Assembly: GCF_000724545.1 (NCBI RefSeq)
Contig: NZ_JHBV01000031.1
Span: forward strand, 206,383-270,382
DNA length: 64,000 bases
Direction: 5' to 3'
Source of the DNA: Aureispira sp. CCB-QB1
GTDB taxonomy: Bacteria > Bacteroidota > Bacteroidia > Chitinophagales > Saprospiraceae
In this document: positions 62,224 to 64,000 of the stretch, one piece after another
How positions within the stretch are numbered: the first letter of the stretch is position 1
Layout: the number at the start of each line of letters is the position of its first letter
Notes under the pieces: model-generated
Databases searched by the model: none
What the model saw: only the letters and a program-made list of their open reading frames with translations
What the model was told of the DNA's origin: nothing
Made by a program: the position numbers and the translations under genes

Positions 62224-63534
62224 TTATTTTCTTTTTTTCTTGTCTGGTGCTTTTCCAAAATCGAACATTACAGAGAAACGTAAGGTATTGTCTAATGGAT
62301 TGCGTTGTCCAGCTTGAGAAGGAATTAAATAAGAGAAATTAATGTTAAATATCTTATAACGAATCCCTAAACCAACTGTAAAGAATTTGCGATTTCCTTT
62401 GAATTTATGTTCGTTGTAGTGACCAAAACGAACAGCAAATTGTTTGTTGTACCAATACTCTAAACCTACGGACCACATCAACTCTGAAAATTCTTCTCCC
62501 GCACCCCCTGGAGCATCTCCAAAAGAAGAAAAGATAGAGGCAGGAACAGATTGTTGCTTGTAATCTGCTACACCATCTCCATCAGCATCGTAATTAGGGT
62601 TTTCAATTGGTTTATCGTTGGAATCAGTAATAACGTTTCCATCTTCATCATATTGCAATCTACGAACAGGAGTAGGAACCAATAATTTGTTGATGTCTAA
62701 GCCCACTACAATCGAGTTGTGTTTATCAAATTGATACTCAAAAGAGAAACCTAAACCTAAGTTAGCAGGAATATAGTCACGATTAGCTGATTGTGTGTAA
62801 GAAACTTTAGTACCAATATTAGAAAAAGCCAGTCCTGCTGTAAAAATAGCATTCTTTTGATCTTTTAAATCTTCTCTTTGTTTGCCTATTTGCATTTGTT
62901 TGCGGAAAGTAAACGACAAGTCAGCAGCAAAACCATGGGCAGGTCTCATGTTTTGACCACCAGAAACGGCGCCTGTACCAAGGTTGGAGAAAATATATTT
63001 AGGGGTAAACCCTACCGAAAACTCTTTACCTAATTTACGAGAATAAGCAATTGCTAACTCAAATTCATTAGGGCGAACGGTTTGCAAAGGATTTCCTTGG
63101 TCATCAGTGTATTGAATTTGTCCTAAAGAGAAAAAACGCAAACTAGCTCCTATGGTTTGGAAATAATCAACTTGTTTGTAAGCTGATAAATAAGCTAAAA
63201 ATACATCGTTTAGACCCAAGGCACGCAACCAAGGTGTAAAGGTAGCAGAAATGCTAAAATCTTTTGGGGCAAAAGTTAATGCAGAAGCATTAAAATGCAT
63301 TGAGTTTGCATCAGCAGGCATTGCAATGCCAACATCCCCCATTCCTCCAAAACGTGCATCAGGCACAATTCTTAAAAAGGGAACGGCTGTAATAATAGTG
63401 TTGTTACAATCTGAACCATCCGCAGAGGCACCACTAAATGGGCAATCAATTGTATTTTGTGCTGTTGTTTTGGTTTGAATAAGAGTAAGTGTTGCTATGA
63501 TAATAAGGCAACTTCTTAGAATCGTCATCTTCAT
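62224..63534 (-). CDS. porV: Type IX secretion outer-membrane protein PorV (LptO)
   Basis: PorV is an outer-membrane barrel of the FadL type that shuttles type IX cargo from the translocon to the attachment complex with PorU. I start at ATG 63534, which opens the signal peptide (MKMTILRSCLIIIATL, cleaved near TTAQ), not at 63633, which would add 33 atypical residues. Family marks are ITAVPFLRIVPDARFGGMGDVG, MHFNASALTF, and a barrel with a C-terminal strand region LRFSVMFDFGKAPDKKKRK. The mature N-terminus holds a CPFSG/SDCNN cysteine pair. The gene follows the end of a probable porU, as is common. Confidence 0.95.
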   Translation of the reverse strand: MKMTILRSCLIIIATLTLIQTKTTAQNTIDCPFSGASADGSDCNNTIITAVPFLRIVPDARFGGMGDVGIAMPADANSMHFNASALTFAPKDFSISATFTPWLRALGLNDVFLAYLSAYKQVDYFQTIGASLRFFSLGQIQYTDDQGNPLQTVRPNEFELAIAYSRKLGKEFSVGFTPKYIFSNLGTGAVSGGQNMRPAHGFAADLSFTFRKQMQIGKQREDLKDQKNAIFTAGLAFSNIGTKVSYTQSANRDYIPANLGLGFSFEYQFDKHNSIVVGLDINKLLVPTPVRRLQYDEDGNVITDSNDKPIENPNYDADGDGVADYKQQSVPASIFSSFGDAPGGAGEEFSELMWSVGLEYWYNKQFAVRFGHYNEHKFKGNRKFFTVGLGIRYKIFNINFSYLIPSQAGQRNPLDNTLRFSVMFDFGKAPDKKKRK

Positions 63535-63908
63535 ATAAGAATTATTGTTTGTCATTACTGTTTTGGTTTGTAATCGTTCTTTCAGGCAATTCAATACTCG
63601 TTGGTTTGTGCGGTTGACCACTATTGAAAACAATAGTAAACAAGAAAAAGAATATAGCTTGCTGACGTTTTACTTTAAAAATGATTCCTTGAAGTAAAGT
63701 TCTTTACATATATGCGGATTTTTTGATTTTACCCTCAAAAGTACAAATAAAACTGTACTTTATGGCTTCGATTCTATATATTTTTTAGAAGAGTAAAAGG
63801 TTTAAAAATAAACATGATCTCGTTGCATCAAAAATCATACGATTCTCTTAAAAGAATGGGAACTTGGTCTAGTATAAGCCTAAATCAAGCTCCCGAACCC
63901 TTATACTT
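63535..63908. other. Intergenic region between porU and porV, 374 bp
   Basis: A stem GGGAACTTG (63858-63866) with CAAGCTCCC (63886-63894), one mismatch, could end porU transcription on the minus strand (followed by ATTCTTTT). CAAAAGTA at 63736-63743 is TACTTTTG on the minus strand and could be a -7 box for porV, giving a leader of about 200 nt. Confidence 0.45.
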
Positions 63909-64000
63909 TTATTTTAAAATAACTAGCTTTTGAAATTCACTACTTTGTTTGACCTGATCTGTTGCTCCATCAGCTTGAACCAATATTTTGTAGATATAGA
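63909..64000 (-). CDS. C-terminal fragment, probable PorU (type IX sortase)
   Basis: Thirty codons before a TAA (63911-63909) read YIYKILVQADGATDQ then a KLVILK ending. The pattern of a strand with aromatic residues, a polar turn and a final KLVILK strand is typical of the Ig-like C-terminal domain of PorU and of type IX cargo. PorU usually lies directly upstream of porV in this orientation, which supports the call. The fragment is too short to exclude another CTD protein. Confidence 0.55.
   Translation of the reverse strand, partial: YIYKILVQADGATDQVKQSSEFQKLVILK

Noticed and set aside
62224..63633. Longer start at 63633 for porV
   Set aside because: The extra 33 residues are basic and polar and would bury the signal peptide; PorV proteins start at the signal peptide.

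Overview
The window is chromosomal DNA from a low-GC member of the Bacteroidota. Evidence for this: type IX secretion and gliding genes (porV, gldN/porN, sprE/porW and the tail of a probable porU), a Rho factor with a long charged insert in its N-terminal part, promoter-like sites matching the phylum consensus TTG-N17-23-TAnnTTTG, and almost no Shine-Dalgarno sequences. The protein repertoire looks most like the Saprospiria/Saprospiraceae, but placement below phylum level is a guess. I see no rRNA, tRNA, CRISPR array, prophage or intact insertion sequence.

Layout. 1-361: 5' part of a polyprenyl diphosphate synthase gene (minus strand). 1.0-8.3 kb: an alpha/beta hydrolase, then the cell-elongation block mreB, mreC, mreD, mrdA (PBP2), rodA. 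A terminator separates mreB from mreCD. 8.6-13.1 kb: a YkuK-type RNase H-like protein, three poorly known membrane or secreted proteins, and rho. 14.1-16.5 kb: serS and ribD, where the serS terminator runs into a promoter that seems to give a leaderless ribD mRNA. 16.8-28.2 kb: a DMT transporter, several small hypotheticals, a YbjN-like protein, a GH73 cell-wall hydrolase, an S9 peptidase, an uncharacterised kinase-like protein, tpx, an AlkA-type glycosylase and a small lipoprotein. 28.3-38.9 kb: malic enzyme, an ovothiol-type sulfoxide synthase without its methyltransferase half, a POT peptide transporter, two membrane proteins, an Upf1/IGHMBP2-like helicase and an MlaE/MlaF pair. 39.2-44.3 kb: small secreted or membrane proteins, a GNAT protein, a Cys4 UDG-superfamily protein, an SPFH protein and an M23 lipoprotein. 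44.3-52.5 kb: a hybrid histidine kinase, a CotH/LTD surface protein, radC, rlmN, an ABC-2 permease and an M23 peptidase. 53.2-64 kb: a region dominated by type IX secretion: sprE/porW, a class A PBP, gldN, two paralogous Cys-motif lipoproteins of unknown function, porV and the end of a probable porU.

How the genes fit together. Two themes stand out. The first is cell-wall growth and remodelling: the MreBCD-PBP2-RodA elongasome, PBP1A, GH73 and two M23 enzymes. The second is type IX secretion and gliding: PorV/PorU attachment, GldN ring and SprE. Bactoprenol-type chain synthesis at the left edge fits the first theme.

Most unusual material: a small family of dispersed intergenic elements with ends TACTCCGTTG / CAACGGAGTA (four copies, one with a paired substitution in both ends), a second 45-bp intergenic repeat, the kinase-like orphan at 24.7-25.8 kb, the short OvoA, the paired Cys-rich lipoproteins beside gldN and porV, and a roughly 680-nt predicted rho leader.
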